A program made the position numbers and the translations under genes. A DNA stretch of 64,000 bases from an uncultured Clostridia bacterium. GTDB lineage: Bacteria > Bacillota > Clostridia > Oscillospirales > Oscillospiraceae. The stretch covers positions 1-64,000 of the forward strand of contig CAMVTO010000010.1 in the NCBI GenBank assembly GCA_947170435.1, written 5' to 3'. Position 1 is the first letter of the stretch. Each line of letters opens with the position of its first letter. The notes under the pieces are model-generated. The model ran no database searches, was not told the DNA's origin, and saw only the letters and a list, made by a program, of their open reading frames with translations. This document shows positions 19,908-29,633 of the stretch, piece by piece.

Positions 19908-19953
19908 TATGAATGTTATGATAAACTAACTTTAGACATAAGGACAGACCTTG

Positions 19954-20451
19954 ATGGTACAGACGTTGTCGCTTTGGCTGCACAATACGGCAGCAGGCGA
20001 GTTTTTGCTGACAATGCTCATATCCATGGTTCCCGTGGTGGAGTTGCGCGGCGGCGTTCCCGCCGGTGTGGCGATGGGGCTGCCGATCCCGATGGCGCTG
20101 CTCGCGGGCGTGCTCGGCAATATGATCCCCGTTCCGTTTGTGATTCTGTTCATTCGGCAGATTTTCAAATGGGTCCGCATACATATCCCGAAGCTGGGCG
20201 GCATCATCGACCGGCTGGAGCAACGGGCCTACCGGAAAATGAGCAGTAAAAATCTGGTTCGCTTTCAGGCGTGGGGGCTGCTGATGTTCGTCGCCATCCC
20301 GCTTCCCGGCACCGGCGCATGGACAGGCGCGCTGATCGCCGCGCTGATGGATCTGCGGCTCAAAAACGCGGTGCCGGTGATTTTTGTCGGCGTCCTGATT
20401 GCGGGTCTCATCATGACCGCCCTCACTTATGGAGTAACTGCGATATTATGA
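19954..20451 (+). CDS. COG2426 small multi-drug export family membrane protein
   Basis: MVQTLSLWLHNTAAGEFLLTMLISMVPVVELRGGVPAGVAMGLPIPMALLAGVLGNMIPVPFVI; E-x-R-G-G-x-P motif of this family. Confidence 0.85.
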   Translation: MVQTLSLWLHNTAAGEFLLTMLISMVPVVELRGGVPAGVAMGLPIPMALLAGVLGNMIPVPFVILFIRQIFKWVRIHIPKLGGIIDRLEQRAYRKMSSKNLVRFQAWGLLMFVAIPLPGTGAWTGALIAALMDLRLKNAVPVIFVGVLIAGLIMTALTYGVTAIL

Positions 20452-20921
20452 AAGTTTTGGTCGTTTCTGATTCCCACGGCAACGTGGAAAACATGTGCCG
20501 CGCCGTCGAGCTGGAGCAGCCGCGCATGCTGCTGCACCTCGGCGACGGCTGGCGTGACGCGGAGCTCGTTGCGCAGCGTTTCCCCGACCTTCCCTTGGAA
20601 AAGGTGCCGGGCAACTGCGACTTTCAGCATCAGGAAGCTGCCGTGCGGCTGATGATGATTCACGAAAAAGCGATCATGCTCTGTCACGGTCATACGCTGG
20701 GCGTCAAGTCCAACCTGAGCATCCTGCTGCGGGAGGCGCTGGAGCGCGGTGCGCATGTGGCGCTCTTCGGCCATACGCACGAGCCCTTTGTGGACATCCG
20801 CAACGGCGTTGTTATGCTCAACCCCGGCAGCATCGGGGACTATCGCCGCCCTACTTACGGCACATTGACCTTTGAAAACGGCAAGTGCATCCCCGCGACT
20901 CACATATTGTCTCCCGCCTGA
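20448..20921 (+). CDS. YfcE-family metallophosphoesterase
   Basis: MKVLVVSDSHGN...LLHLGDGWRD...PGNCD...CHGHTLGVKSNL...FGHTHEPFVDIRNGVVMLNPGSI; overlaps upstream stop (ATGA). Confidence 0.93.
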   Translation: MKVLVVSDSHGNVENMCRAVELEQPRMLLHLGDGWRDAELVAQRFPDLPLEKVPGNCDFQHQEAAVRLMMIHEKAIMLCHGHTLGVKSNLSILLREALERGAHVALFGHTHEPFVDIRNGVVMLNPGSIGDYRRPTYGTLTFENGKCIPATHILSPA

Positions 20922-20927
20922 GCCGAA

Positions 20928-20958
20928 CTCCTCCGCCGATTGGCGGGGGATTTTTTTT
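20928..20958 (+). terminator. terminator after the phosphoesterase gene
   Basis: CCTCCGCC-GATT-GGCGGGGG ATTTTTTTT. Confidence 0.65.
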
Positions 20959-20995
20959 GTGCAGCGGGGCAAACTTCCTCAAAAGGAGGTTTGTC

Positions 20996-21679
20996 ATGGC
21001 AACCGCATTTGCAAGAACAATCCTGTTATATGTTATCCTGATGGTGGGCATCCGGGTCATGGGCAAACGCCAGATCGGCGAGCTGGAACCCATTGAGCTG
21101 GTGCTGATGCTGCTCATCTCCGACCTCGCCGCCGTGCCGATGCAGGACTTCGGTATTCCGCTTTTAAACGGCGTTGTGCCGATCATCACCCTGCTGTCGC
21201 TGTCGATGCTGCTCTCGTTTTTCTCCATGCAAAGCGTCCGGTTCCACCGTCTGGTGTGCGGCAACCCCACCACGCTGATCAAGGACGGCGTCATCCAGCA
21301 GGCCGCCATGCGGCGAAACCGCTTCACCCTCGATGAGTTGATTGACGAGCTGCGTGCTCAGGGTGTGACAGACCTTGAAACAGTCAAGTACGCCGTGTTG
21401 GAAACCAACGGACAGCTCTCCGTGCTGCTCTACCCCGCCGATTCGCCCGCCACACCGCGACAGCTGGGGAAAAACGTCAAGGACGACTTGAGCCTCCCCA
21501 CGGTACTCATCAACGACGGACACGTCATGAAAAACGGCCTCAAGGACAAGGGGCTCGATTTGGCATGGCTGGAGCGCACCGCCCGCGCCCACGGTTTCCG
21601 CGGCATTCATGAGATTCTACTGCTGACCGTGGATGGCACAGGCAAGGTTTTGTGCGTTGGAAAGGAGGACAGAGCGTGA
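20996..21679 (+). CDS. DUF421 (YetF-like) membrane protein
   Basis: MATAFARTILLYVILMVGIRVMGKRQIGELEPIELVLMLLISDLAAVPMQDFGIPLLNGVVPI. Confidence 0.9.
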   Translation: MATAFARTILLYVILMVGIRVMGKRQIGELEPIELVLMLLISDLAAVPMQDFGIPLLNGVVPIITLLSLSMLLSFFSMQSVRFHRLVCGNPTTLIKDGVIQQAAMRRNRFTLDELIDELRAQGVTDLETVKYAVLETNGQLSVLLYPADSPATPRQLGKNVKDDLSLPTVLINDGHVMKNGLKDKGLDLAWLERTARAHGFRGIHEILLLTVDGTGKVLCVGKEDRA

Positions 21680-22056
21680 AATACTTTGCCGTACCCGTGG
21701 CGATCCTGGCCCTGCTGCTGGGACTGTCACTGGAAAATGCGCGGCGCATCGACGCCGACACCGGCCGCTGGCTCAGGGCCGTAGAAGCCGCGACCAATAC
21801 CGCGGAGCGCGATGACTGGGCGGGGGCGCGAAGCGCCCTGCACAACGTCAGATCGGATTGGGAGCGCCGCAAACCGTGGCTGCATATTGTCACCGCGCAC
21901 GACGAGCTGGAAGCCGCCGACGCACTGTTCGCGGAGGCCGACAGCTTTGCACAGGAGCACGATATGGCGGAGTTCCGCGCTGCGGCGGCAGAGCTTGCAG
22001 TGCAGCTGCGGATCGTGTCCGACATGCAGCAGCTGACGCTGCGCAATGTCCTGTAA
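21676..22056 (+). CDS. DUF4363-like protein
   Basis: GTG start (overlap GTGA with upstream stop); N-terminal TM and charged helical body ERDDWAGARSALHNVRSDWERRKPWLHIVTAHDELEAAD. Confidence 0.7.
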   Translation: MKYFAVPVAILALLLGLSLENARRIDADTGRWLRAVEAATNTAERDDWAGARSALHNVRSDWERRKPWLHIVTAHDELEAADALFAEADSFAQEHDMAEFRAAAAELAVQLRIVSDMQQLTLRNVL

Positions 22057-22058
22057 CG

Positions 22059-22090
22059 TAAAAAAGCAGCCCACATGGGCTGCTTTTTCT
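22059..22090. terminator. bidirectional terminator
   Basis: AAAAAAGCAGCCC-ACAT-GGGCTGCTTTTT. Confidence 0.7.
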
Positions 22091-22610
22091 ATTCCAGCTT
22101 CTCCAGAACAAAGCTGTTTCCCCGACAGCAGGGGCAAACACAGTGGCGTGTATCGCCTTTTGACACAAGCTGCAAAACCTTAGTCATGCGCTTGTACTGC
22201 CACAGCATACCACAGGTCCGGCAAGTCAGCAGGAAACGGTAGCGTTCCTGTCGCCGCGGCGGAACGTCCGGCAGTACCGCAGGATCGCAGCACCGCTCCG
22301 GCGCACAGCCGACCTCCAGGCACGCGGCTTTCCAGCGCTCGTCGTGTCCGTGTCGCTCTCTCGGAAAGCGCAGCTTGACCAAAGCGTGGGCATACTCATG
22401 GCGAATGGTGTCGTAAAAGACCTCATCTGAAGCGTCCAGCACAAAATCGGAGATCATAATACTCTCCACGGTGCTGCCAACATACTTGCAGCTGCCGAGT
22501 CGCTTCGTCGCCCGTCTGGAGACACGCAGTGCCACTGGCGTTGTATCTACTCCGCACAGCGCGTCAAGCCGGTCGTACTCGCGGCGGATATCGTCCAGCG
22601 TGCGGCTCAC
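22089..22610 (-). CDS. SprT-like metallopeptidase-domain protein
   Basis: [36 protein letters not shown] (HExxH) plus C-terminal Cys-pair zinc ribbon. Confidence 0.82.
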   Translation of the reverse strand: MSRTLDDIRREYDRLDALCGVDTTPVALRVSRRATKRLGSCKYVGSTVESIMISDFVLDASDEVFYDTIRHEYAHALVKLRFPRERHGHDERWKAACLEVGCAPERCCDPAVLPDVPPRRQERYRFLLTCRTCGMLWQYKRMTKVLQLVSKGDTRHCVCPCCRGNSFVLEKLE

Positions 22611-23062
22611 TTTTCGTCGAGCAGCTTGTTGAGCTCGTTCGTGAAGTCCTCAATGTTCTTGAAGTGGCGGTGTACCGACGCAAAGCGGATGTAGGCGACC
22701 TCGTCCACAGGACGCAGCTTCGCCATGACCAGCTCACCGACGTAATCGCTGCTGATCTCGCGCTCCAGAGAGTTTTGCAGCGTCTGCTCGATCTCCTCGC
22801 TGAGCTTTTCGATCTGCTCAATGGAAACACGGCGCTTTTCACAGGCACGGATCATGCTGGCGGTCACTTTTTCACGGTCAAAGCTCTGGCGGCTGCCGTC
22901 CTTCTTGACGACGATCATCGGCAGGCTTTCAACGGTCTCGTAAGTGGTGAAGCGCTTGGCACAGCTCAGGCACTCACGGCGGCGACGGATGCTGCTGCCC
23001 TCCTCGGCAGGGCGGGAGTCGACGACCTTGCTCTCACTGTGGCCGCAATACGGACACTTCAT
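22607..23062 (-). CDS. nrdR: transcriptional repressor NrdR
   Basis: [45 protein letters not shown]. Confidence 0.97.
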   Translation of the reverse strand: MKCPYCGHSESKVVDSRPAEEGSSIRRRRECLSCAKRFTTYETVESLPMIVVKKDGSRQSFDREKVTASMIRACEKRRVSIEQIEKLSEEIEQTLQNSLEREISSDYVGELVMAKLRPVDEVAYIRFASVHRHFKNIEDFTNELNKLLDEK

Positions 23063-23274
23063 AAACGCACCTCATTTTCTCGATTTTGTCTGCAACAATA
23101 CTCTTCCAATACGGTAGTATATCATATCTTTTCAAAAATTGGTAGACATAATTTGAAATTTTTTTCAAACTTGGCGCACAGCTTCCCTGCTGTCCCAAGA
23201 CTGGCGAAAAGCACAAAAAAGCCTTCGCATGTTTTGACAAAATACGAAAAAAGCGTATTCGCGGAATCTTCCAC

Positions 23275-23303
23275 TTGCCTAATTGAAGTCGCGCGATTAT
23301 ACT
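23275..23303 (+). promoter_or_regulatory. promoter for bcd-etfBA
   Basis: TTGCCT, 17-bp spacer, TATACT. Confidence 0.55.
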
Positions 23304-23322
23304 GTATGCGTACAAGTACGGT

Positions 23323-23340
23323 TTGTTAAAAAAAAGACAA
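23323..23340 (+). promoter_or_regulatory. candidate Rex operator
   Basis: TTGTTAA-AAAA-AAGACAA versus TTGTTAA-N4-TTAACAA: 11 of 14 specified positions, just downstream of the bcd promoter. Confidence 0.45.
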
Positions 23341-23371
23341 ACACAAATTTACAGTGAAGGAGCAAAAGAGT

Positions 23372-24514
23372 ATGGATTTCCATCTGTCCAAAGAGCATGA
23401 GCTGGCTCGAAAGATGTACCGCGAGTTCGCGGAGACCGAAGTCAAGCCCTTAGCCGAGGAGATTGATGAGGAAGAGCGCTTCCCCATGGAGACCGTCGAA
23501 AAGATGGCCAAGCTCGGCATGATGGGCATTTACTTCCCGAAGGAATACGGCGGTGCCGGCGGCGACGTCCTTTCCTACGCCATGTGCGTCGAGGAACTGG
23601 CAAAGGTCTGCGGTACCACCGCAGTCATTGTTTCCGCGCATACCTCCCTCTGCTGCGCGCCGATCTTTGAGAACGGCACCGAGGAGCAGAAGAAGAAGTA
23701 TCTCCCCGACCTTCTGTCCGGCCGCAAGATCGGCGCGTTCGGTCTGACCGAGCCCAACGCCGGTACCGATGCCTCCGGTCAGCAGACCATCGCGGTGCTC
23801 GACGGTGATCACTATGTGCTCAACGGCTCGAAGTGCTTCATCACCAACGGCTCCGTCGCTGACACCTTTGTTGTGTTCGCGATGACCGATCCCAAGGCGG
23901 GCAACCACGGCATCTCCGCCTTCATCGTGGAGCGCAGCTTCCCCGGCTTCTCCAGCGGCAAGCATGAGAAGAAGATGGGTATCCGCGGCTCCTCCACCAC
24001 CGACCTCGTCTTCGAGGACTGCATCGTCCCGAAGGAGAACCTCCTCGGCAAAGAGGGCGGCGGCTTCAAAATCGCCATGAAGACCCTCGACGGCGGCCGT
24101 ATCGGCATCGCCTCCCAGGCGCTCGGCCTCGGTGAAGGCGCCATCGACGAGGCGATCAAGTACACCAAGGAGCGCATCCAGTTCAAGCGCCGCCTGAGCC
24201 AGTTCCAGAACACCCAGTTCCAGCTGGCCGACATGGCGTGCCGCATGAAGGCCGCGCAGTATCTGGTCTACGCCGCCGCGATGAAGAAGCAGAACCACGA
24301 GGATTACTCCTGCGACGCCTCTATGGCGAAGCTGTTCGCGGCTGAGGCCGCGTCCGACGTGACGCGCCGCGCCGTCCAGCTCTTCGGCGGTTATGGCTAC
24401 ACCCGTGAGTATCCCGTGGAGCGCATGATGCGCGACGCGAAGATCACAGAGATCTACGAGGGTACCAGCGAAGTCCAGCGCATGGTCATCGCCAAGTACC
24501 TCGGTGTGAACTAA
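23372..24514 (+). CDS. bcd: acyl-CoA dehydrogenase (butyryl-CoA dehydrogenase type)
   Basis: MDFHLSKEHELARKMYREFAETEVKPLAEEIDEEERFP...GGYGYTREYPVERMMRDAKITEIYEGTSEVQRMVIA; followed by etfBA. Confidence 0.93.
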   Translation: MDFHLSKEHELARKMYREFAETEVKPLAEEIDEEERFPMETVEKMAKLGMMGIYFPKEYGGAGGDVLSYAMCVEELAKVCGTTAVIVSAHTSLCCAPIFENGTEEQKKKYLPDLLSGRKIGAFGLTEPNAGTDASGQQTIAVLDGDHYVLNGSKCFITNGSVADTFVVFAMTDPKAGNHGISAFIVERSFPGFSSGKHEKKMGIRGSSTTDLVFEDCIVPKENLLGKEGGGFKIAMKTLDGGRIGIASQALGLGEGAIDEAIKYTKERIQFKRRLSQFQNTQFQLADMACRMKAAQYLVYAAAMKKQNHEDYSCDASMAKLFAAEAASDVTRRAVQLFGGYGYTREYPVERMMRDAKITEIYEGTSEVQRMVIAKYLGVN

Positions 24515-24533
24515 GAGAGGGAGGTAATACATC

Positions 24534-25334
24534 ATGAAGATTCTTGTTTGCGTCAAGCAGGTTCCCGATACCTCCGGCAGACTGGCTGTCAATCCGGACG
24601 GCACGCTCAACCGTGCCCTCATGCAGACCATCATCAACCCCGACGACATGAACGCCGTCGAGGCCGCGCTCAAGCTCAAGGACGAGACCGGCTGCAAGGT
24701 CGTCGCCGTCACGATGGGCCCGCCCCCGGCAGAGGGCATGCTCCGCGAGCTGATGGCTATGGGCGTTGATGAGTCCTACCTGATCTCCGGCCGCGAGTTT
24801 GGCGGCTCCGATACTTACGCCACCTCCCAGATCATTGCCGCGGGTCTCGACACCATCGGCATTGATGATGACGACCTCGTGTTCTGCGGCCGTCAGGCCA
24901 TCGACGGTGACACCGCTCAGGTCGGCCCGCAGATCGCTGAAAAGCTGCATCTGCCGCAGATCACCTACGCCGCCGAGATCCACAAGGACGGCAACACCAT
25001 CACCGTCAAGCGTGTGCTTGAGGACGGCTACATGATGATCAAGGAGCAGACCCCCTGCATGGTCACCTGCATCAAGGAGCTCAACACCCCGCGTTACATG
25101 TCGGTTTCCGGCATTTTCGAGACCTATTCCAAGCCCATGACCGTTCTGGACTACAACGCCCTCAAGGACAACCCCCTGATCGACAAGTCCACCATCGGCC
25201 TCAGCGGCTCCCCGACCAACATCCTGACCTCCTTCACACCCCCGCAGAAGGAACCGGGCAAGATGCTTGAGGGCAACGACATGAAGACCTGCGAAACGCT
25301 CGCCGGTATTCTGTCCGAGAAACACATTATTTAA
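24534..25334 (+). CDS. etfB: electron transfer flavoprotein subunit beta
   Basis: MKILVCVKQVPDTSGRLAVNPDGTLNRALMQTIINPDDMNAVEAALKLKDETG...GRQAIDGDTAQVGPQIAEKL. Confidence 0.96.
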   Translation: MKILVCVKQVPDTSGRLAVNPDGTLNRALMQTIINPDDMNAVEAALKLKDETGCKVVAVTMGPPPAEGMLRELMAMGVDESYLISGREFGGSDTYATSQIIAAGLDTIGIDDDDLVFCGRQAIDGDTAQVGPQIAEKLHLPQITYAAEIHKDGNTITVKRVLEDGYMMIKEQTPCMVTCIKELNTPRYMSVSGIFETYSKPMTVLDYNALKDNPLIDKSTIGLSGSPTNILTSFTPPQKEPGKMLEGNDMKTCETLAGILSEKHII

Positions 25335-25352
25335 GGAAAGGGGATCGAAACA

Positions 25353-26531
25353 ATGCGTATCAAGACTGAACTTGCCAATAAGGAGTTCGACAGCTCCAAG
25401 ATTGCTGAATTTAAAAACGTTTGGGTTTTCTGCGAGCAGCGCGAGGGCAAGATGATGCCCACCAGCTTTGAGCTGATCTCCGAGGGCCGCAAGCTCGCCA
25501 ACGAGCTGGGCGTCAATCTGGTCGGCCTGCTGCTCGGCGACAACGTCGATGGGATTGCCAAGGAGCTCGGCGGCTATGGCGCTGACGAGGTCATCGTCTG
25601 CAATCATCCCTTGCTCAAGACCTATACCACCGACGCGTATGCGAAGGTCGTCTGCGACGCCATCTCCGAGTTCAAGCCCGAGGCGTTCCTGATCGCCGCC
25701 ACCAACATCGGCCGCGACCTCGGCCCGCGCTGCGCGGCTCGTCTGCACACCGGTCTGTGCGCCGACTGCACGCACCTTGACGTCGATATGCCCGCTTACA
25801 AGGACTTCCTGCGCAGCGCCTCCACGCTGCCCGAGGATCGCATTGACAAGCTCGGCACGATCATGCTCAAGAACAACCTCACCGACAAGATGGAAGCCCA
25901 TGACGTCTCCCGCGGTCTGAAGATGACCCGTCCGGCGTTCGGCGGCAACCTGATGGCCTCTATCGTCTGCCCGCGCTTCCGTCCCGCTATGGCGACGGTG
26001 CGTCCCGGCGTTATGAAGAAGAACCCGTTCGACCAGGCGAAGGCCGACGCGGTGAAGATCACCAAGTACAACGTTCAGCTCAGCCAGGACGACATGGCGA
26101 CCGAGGTCATCGAGGTCGTCAAGGCAGCAAAGAAGCTCGTCGACCTGATCGGCGCGGACTACATCGTTTCCGTCGGCCGCGGCATCAGCAAGGACGTTGA
26201 GGGCGGCATCAAGCTGGCGGAAGAACTGGCAGAAGTGCTCGGCGGCGTTGTCGGCGGCTCCCGTGTCGCCATCGACAGCGGCTGGCTCACCGCGGACCAC
26301 CAGGTCGGTCAGACCGGCAAGACCGTGCATCCGAAGGTCTACATCGCTCTGGGCATCTCCGGCTCCATCCAGCACAAGGCCGGTATGAGCGAGTCTGAGT
26401 GCATCATCGCGGTCAACAAGAACGAGAACGCGCCGATCTTCGAGATCGCGGACTACGGCATTTGCGGCGACCTGTTCAAGGTCACCCCGATGCTCACCGA
26501 GGCGTTCAAGGCTGCCAAGGCTGCAAAATAA
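25353..26531 (+). CDS. etfA: electron transfer flavoprotein subunit alpha
   Basis: FKNVWVFCEQREGKMMPTSFELISEGRKLANELG...VGRGISKDVEGGIKLAEELAEVLGGVVGGSRVAIDSGWLTADHQVGQTGKTVHPKVYIALGISGSIQH. Confidence 0.96.
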   Translation: MRIKTELANKEFDSSKIAEFKNVWVFCEQREGKMMPTSFELISEGRKLANELGVNLVGLLLGDNVDGIAKELGGYGADEVIVCNHPLLKTYTTDAYAKVVCDAISEFKPEAFLIAATNIGRDLGPRCAARLHTGLCADCTHLDVDMPAYKDFLRSASTLPEDRIDKLGTIMLKNNLTDKMEAHDVSRGLKMTRPAFGGNLMASIVCPRFRPAMATVRPGVMKKNPFDQAKADAVKITKYNVQLSQDDMATEVIEVVKAAKKLVDLIGADYIVSVGRGISKDVEGGIKLAEELAEVLGGVVGGSRVAIDSGWLTADHQVGQTGKTVHPKVYIALGISGSIQHKAGMSESECIIAVNKNENAPIFEIADYGICGDLFKVTPMLTEAFKAAKAAK

Positions 26532-26585
26532 TTTCAAAAGCAGAGCGTTTCTCCACGATCAATGAGATAGCGCGTGCGTAAAATT

Positions 26586-26623
26586 AAGATGGAGTCCCAC
26601 ATGTGAGGGACTCCATCTTTTTT
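26586..26623 (+). terminator. terminator of bcd-etfBA
   Basis: AAGATGGAGTCCC-ACATGTGA-GGGACTCCATCTT TTTT. Confidence 0.8.
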
Positions 26624-26666
26624 CTTTGATTCTTTTTTGTCTGGCTCTCCTGCTGACGCAGAGCAT

Positions 26667-27086
26667 TTAGCCGTTTCGTTTTCGATAGGTGAGATAGCCC
26701 TCCAGCATCAGCGACGCAGCCACCGCGTCCACGGTCTTTTTGCGCTCTTTGGCGCGTTTGCCGTTGGCCTGCATGATGTTGTGCGCCTCCACGGTGGTCC
26801 GGCGCTCGTCCCAGAGCGTTACCGGGAGATCCGTCGCCTGCCGCAGCTGCTCCGCGAAGCCCTCTGCCTTTTCGGCGCGTGGGCCTCGGCTGCCATCCAT
26901 ATTGAGCGGATGACCCAGCACCAGCTCCGTGACCTCGTGTTCCGCAATCAGCTTTTGCAGCTGTTCTATGACCGTCTCGGGGCGGTACGCAGTGATGACG
27001 GTGGAAAAGCCGCAGATCGTCAGCATCCGGTCGGAGATTGCAACACCGGTATGGGCGTCGCCATAGTCGATTGCCATGATTTTCAT
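26667..27086 (-). CDS. ruvX: Holliday junction resolvase-like RuvX/YqgF
   Basis: MKIMAIDYGDAHTGVAISD...LVLGHPLNMDGSRGPRAEKAEGFAEQL...LWDERRTTVEAHN. Confidence 0.92.
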   Translation of the reverse strand: MKIMAIDYGDAHTGVAISDRMLTICGFSTVITAYRPETVIEQLQKLIAEHEVTELVLGHPLNMDGSRGPRAEKAEGFAEQLRQATDLPVTLWDERRTTVEAHNIMQANGKRAKERKKTVDAVAASLMLEGYLTYRKRNG

Positions 27087-29617
27087 GAATCGCCCTCCTC
27101 CGCGGGTGCGGGAGCCTCTTCATCGGGGGTTGCGCGCTTCATTTTCAGCTCCTCCCACTGCTCGCGGGAAATCAGCAGCTGACGCGGCTTCGAGCCCTCA
27201 AAGGGGCCGACAATGCCGCGCTCCTCCATCTGATCCACAATGCGGGCAGCGCGGGAATACCCCAGTTTTAAGCGGCGCTGGAGCATGGAAACGGACGCCT
27301 GCCCGGTCTCCAGCACCACGTCGATGGCGGCGTCGAGCATCTCGTCGGCATCGTCGGCGGGCGCTTCCTCCGCGGGGGCATTGTTCTTGCTGCCGGCGCT
27401 GCGCTCCTTTTCGGCGACATTCTGCTCAATCTTGTCGATCACGTCCTTGTCGTAGCTGGCCTCGCCATTTTCCTTGACAAAGCTGACCACGCGCTCGATC
27501 TCATCGGCGGAGATGAAGCAGCCCTGCACGCGGCGGGGTTTGCCCTCGCCCAGCGGGGCGTAGAGCATGTCGCCCTTGCCGACGAGCTTTTCCGCGCCGG
27601 CATTGTCCAAAATGATGCGGGATTCGAGGCTCGACGCCACCGCAAACGCAATGCGGCTGGGGATATTCGCCTTCATCAGGCCGGTGATGACGTCGGCGCT
27701 GGGCCGCTGCGTAGCAATGACCAGATGCATCCCTGCCGCGCGGCCCATCTGCGCAACGCGGCAGATCGACTCCTCGACCTCCTTCGCCGCGACCAACATC
27801 AAATCCGCCAGCTCGTCGATGACGACGACCACGGTGGGGAACTTCCGCATCTCAGGATCGGTCTCCGCCAGCTTGTTATACGCCGACAGCTCCTTGACGC
27901 CGTGGTTGGAGAAGAGCTGATAGCGCTTCATCATCTCATATACCGCCCATTGCAGTGCGCCGGCAGCCTTCTTCGGGTCGGTGACGACGGGAATCAGCAG
28001 GTGCGGAATGCCATTGTATGGTGCAAGCTCCACCATCTTCGGGTCGACCATGATGAAGCGCACGTCCTCCGGCGTGGACTTGTAGAGCATGGAGACGATC
28101 AGCGAGTTGGTGCACACCGACTTGCCGGAGCCGGTCGTGCCCGCGATGAGCACATGCGGGAACTTCGCGATGTCGCCCACGATGGGGCTGCCGTTGATAT
28201 CCTTGCCCACGGCGAAGGCGACGCCGGACTTGTGGTTGACGAAGGCATTGGACTCCAGCACGTCGCGGATGTGGACAGGCGTGACCAGCTTGTTCGGCAC
28301 CTCGATGCCGACCACGGAAATCTTATCGGGAATCGGCGCGATACGCACGCCGGTGGCGCCCAGAGCCAAGGCGATGTCATCCTGCAAATTGGTGATCTTG
28401 GAGAGCTTCACGCCCTGTTCCAGCGTAAACTCATAGCGCGTGACGCTGGGACCGCGCACCACGTCGCCGGCCGTCGCGTCCACACCGAAGCTCTTGAGGG
28501 TTTCGGCGAGACGGCGGGAATTGTTGCGCAGCTCCGCGCCTGCGGCCTCGGCATTGCCGCCGCCGCCCTGATCGAGCAAAGTAATGGGCGGGTAGCGGTA
28601 CTCGCTGGTCTCTTCCTGCGCCGACTCGATCTCGGCGGTGACTTCCTCAGCGGCCTTTTGCACCTCGGCGGCGGAGGGCTTGTTCGGCTCCGCGGGCTTC
28701 GGCGGCTCGATGGGATCAAGGACGGGTGCCGCGGGCTTGGGGGCGGGTTCAGCAATCGCCTTCGGAGCATTCTCCACCACCGGTTTTGCAGCGACGGCAG
28801 GCGTTTTGACCAGATCATCGGTCAAAAGCTCGTCCGGTGTACGAATGTGATCGGACTTTTTGCGGAAAAAGCCTGCCTTGGGCGTTTCAAAATCAGAAAC
28901 GGAAGCGTTCTCACGCGGCAGGGGATCATCCAGCGGAATGTCGATGCTGGGCTTGGCCTTGGCGAGCTTCGCCGGGCGCGCGGGGACATTTGCCTTGGCG
29001 GGGGTTTCCTCCGGCTCATCATAAGGCGTCAGCTCGTGGCTCTTGACTGCGTCGATGACGGCGGCGGGTGTTAAGCGCAGTGCGCTCATCAGGCAAACCA
29101 CAAGGCCAATCACAAAGACCACCAGCGTACCGATCTTGCCAAGGACAGCGTGGAAGCCGACTGCCAGCGCACCGGAGAGCGCGCCGCCGGACTCCAGCGC
29201 CACACCGGAAATCCAGAGCGCCTTGAGCAGCCCGGACGAATCCGGCGCGCCGACCATACCGCTGACATGGATGATGGTGCCCAGCATCACGGGCAGCAGC
29301 AACGCGCCGATGAGATGCGAGACGACCGGCCGCCCGCGGTGGAGCAGCAGAATCCACGCGGAGAGCAGCAGCGACGGCGCGGCGAGATACCATCCCCAGC
29401 CGGTAAGACCGCGGCTAAGCAAATAAAGCCATTTGATGAACAGCGCCTCATGCTGAAAGTAGCCAATGGTGACAAACAGCGCCAGCAGCAGGCAGACCAC
29501 ACCGCCGACCTCACGGCGGATGGGCTGCTTTTTCGGTGCGGCTCTGCGTTTTCCGCTCCGCGATGAGGCGGAGCGGGACGAGGTGCTGCGTTTGGTTGTG
29601 TTCTTCTGTGTTGCCAT
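27083..29617 (-). CDS. ftsK: DNA translocase FtsK/SpoIIIE
   Basis: N-terminal TM region, FPHVLIAGTTGSGKSVCTNSLIVSML, VVVIDELADLMLVA, C-terminal gamma winged-helix (AARIVDQMEERGIVGPFEGSKPRQLL). Confidence 0.95.
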   Translation of the reverse strand: MATQKNTTKRSTSSRSASSRSGKRRAAPKKQPIRREVGGVVCLLLALFVTIGYFQHEALFIKWLYLLSRGLTGWGWYLAAPSLLLSAWILLLHRGRPVVSHLIGALLLPVMLGTIIHVSGMVGAPDSSGLLKALWISGVALESGGALSGALAVGFHAVLGKIGTLVVFVIGLVVCLMSALRLTPAAVIDAVKSHELTPYDEPEETPAKANVPARPAKLAKAKPSIDIPLDDPLPRENASVSDFETPKAGFFRKKSDHIRTPDELLTDDLVKTPAVAAKPVVENAPKAIAEPAPKPAAPVLDPIEPPKPAEPNKPSAAEVQKAAEEVTAEIESAQEETSEYRYPPITLLDQGGGGNAEAAGAELRNNSRRLAETLKSFGVDATAGDVVRGPSVTRYEFTLEQGVKLSKITNLQDDIALALGATGVRIAPIPDKISVVGIEVPNKLVTPVHIRDVLESNAFVNHKSGVAFAVGKDINGSPIVGDIAKFPHVLIAGTTGSGKSVCTNSLIVSMLYKSTPEDVRFIMVDPKMVELAPYNGIPHLLIPVVTDPKKAAGALQWAVYEMMKRYQLFSNHGVKELSAYNKLAETDPEMRKFPTVVVVIDELADLMLVAAKEVEESICRVAQMGRAAGMHLVIATQRPSADVITGLMKANIPSRIAFAVASSLESRIILDNAGAEKLVGKGDMLYAPLGEGKPRRVQGCFISADEIERVVSFVKENGEASYDKDVIDKIEQNVAEKERSAGSKNNAPAEEAPADDADEMLDAAIDVVLETGQASVSMLQRRLKLGYSRAARIVDQMEERGIVGPFEGSKPRQLLISREQWEELKMKRATPDEEAPAPAEEGDS

Positions 29618-29633
29618 GGGTGATGTTGACTCC

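Noticed and set aside
24486-26537. 683-aa minus-strand ORF opposite etfBA
   Set aside because: Antisense shadow of two confidently identified genes.
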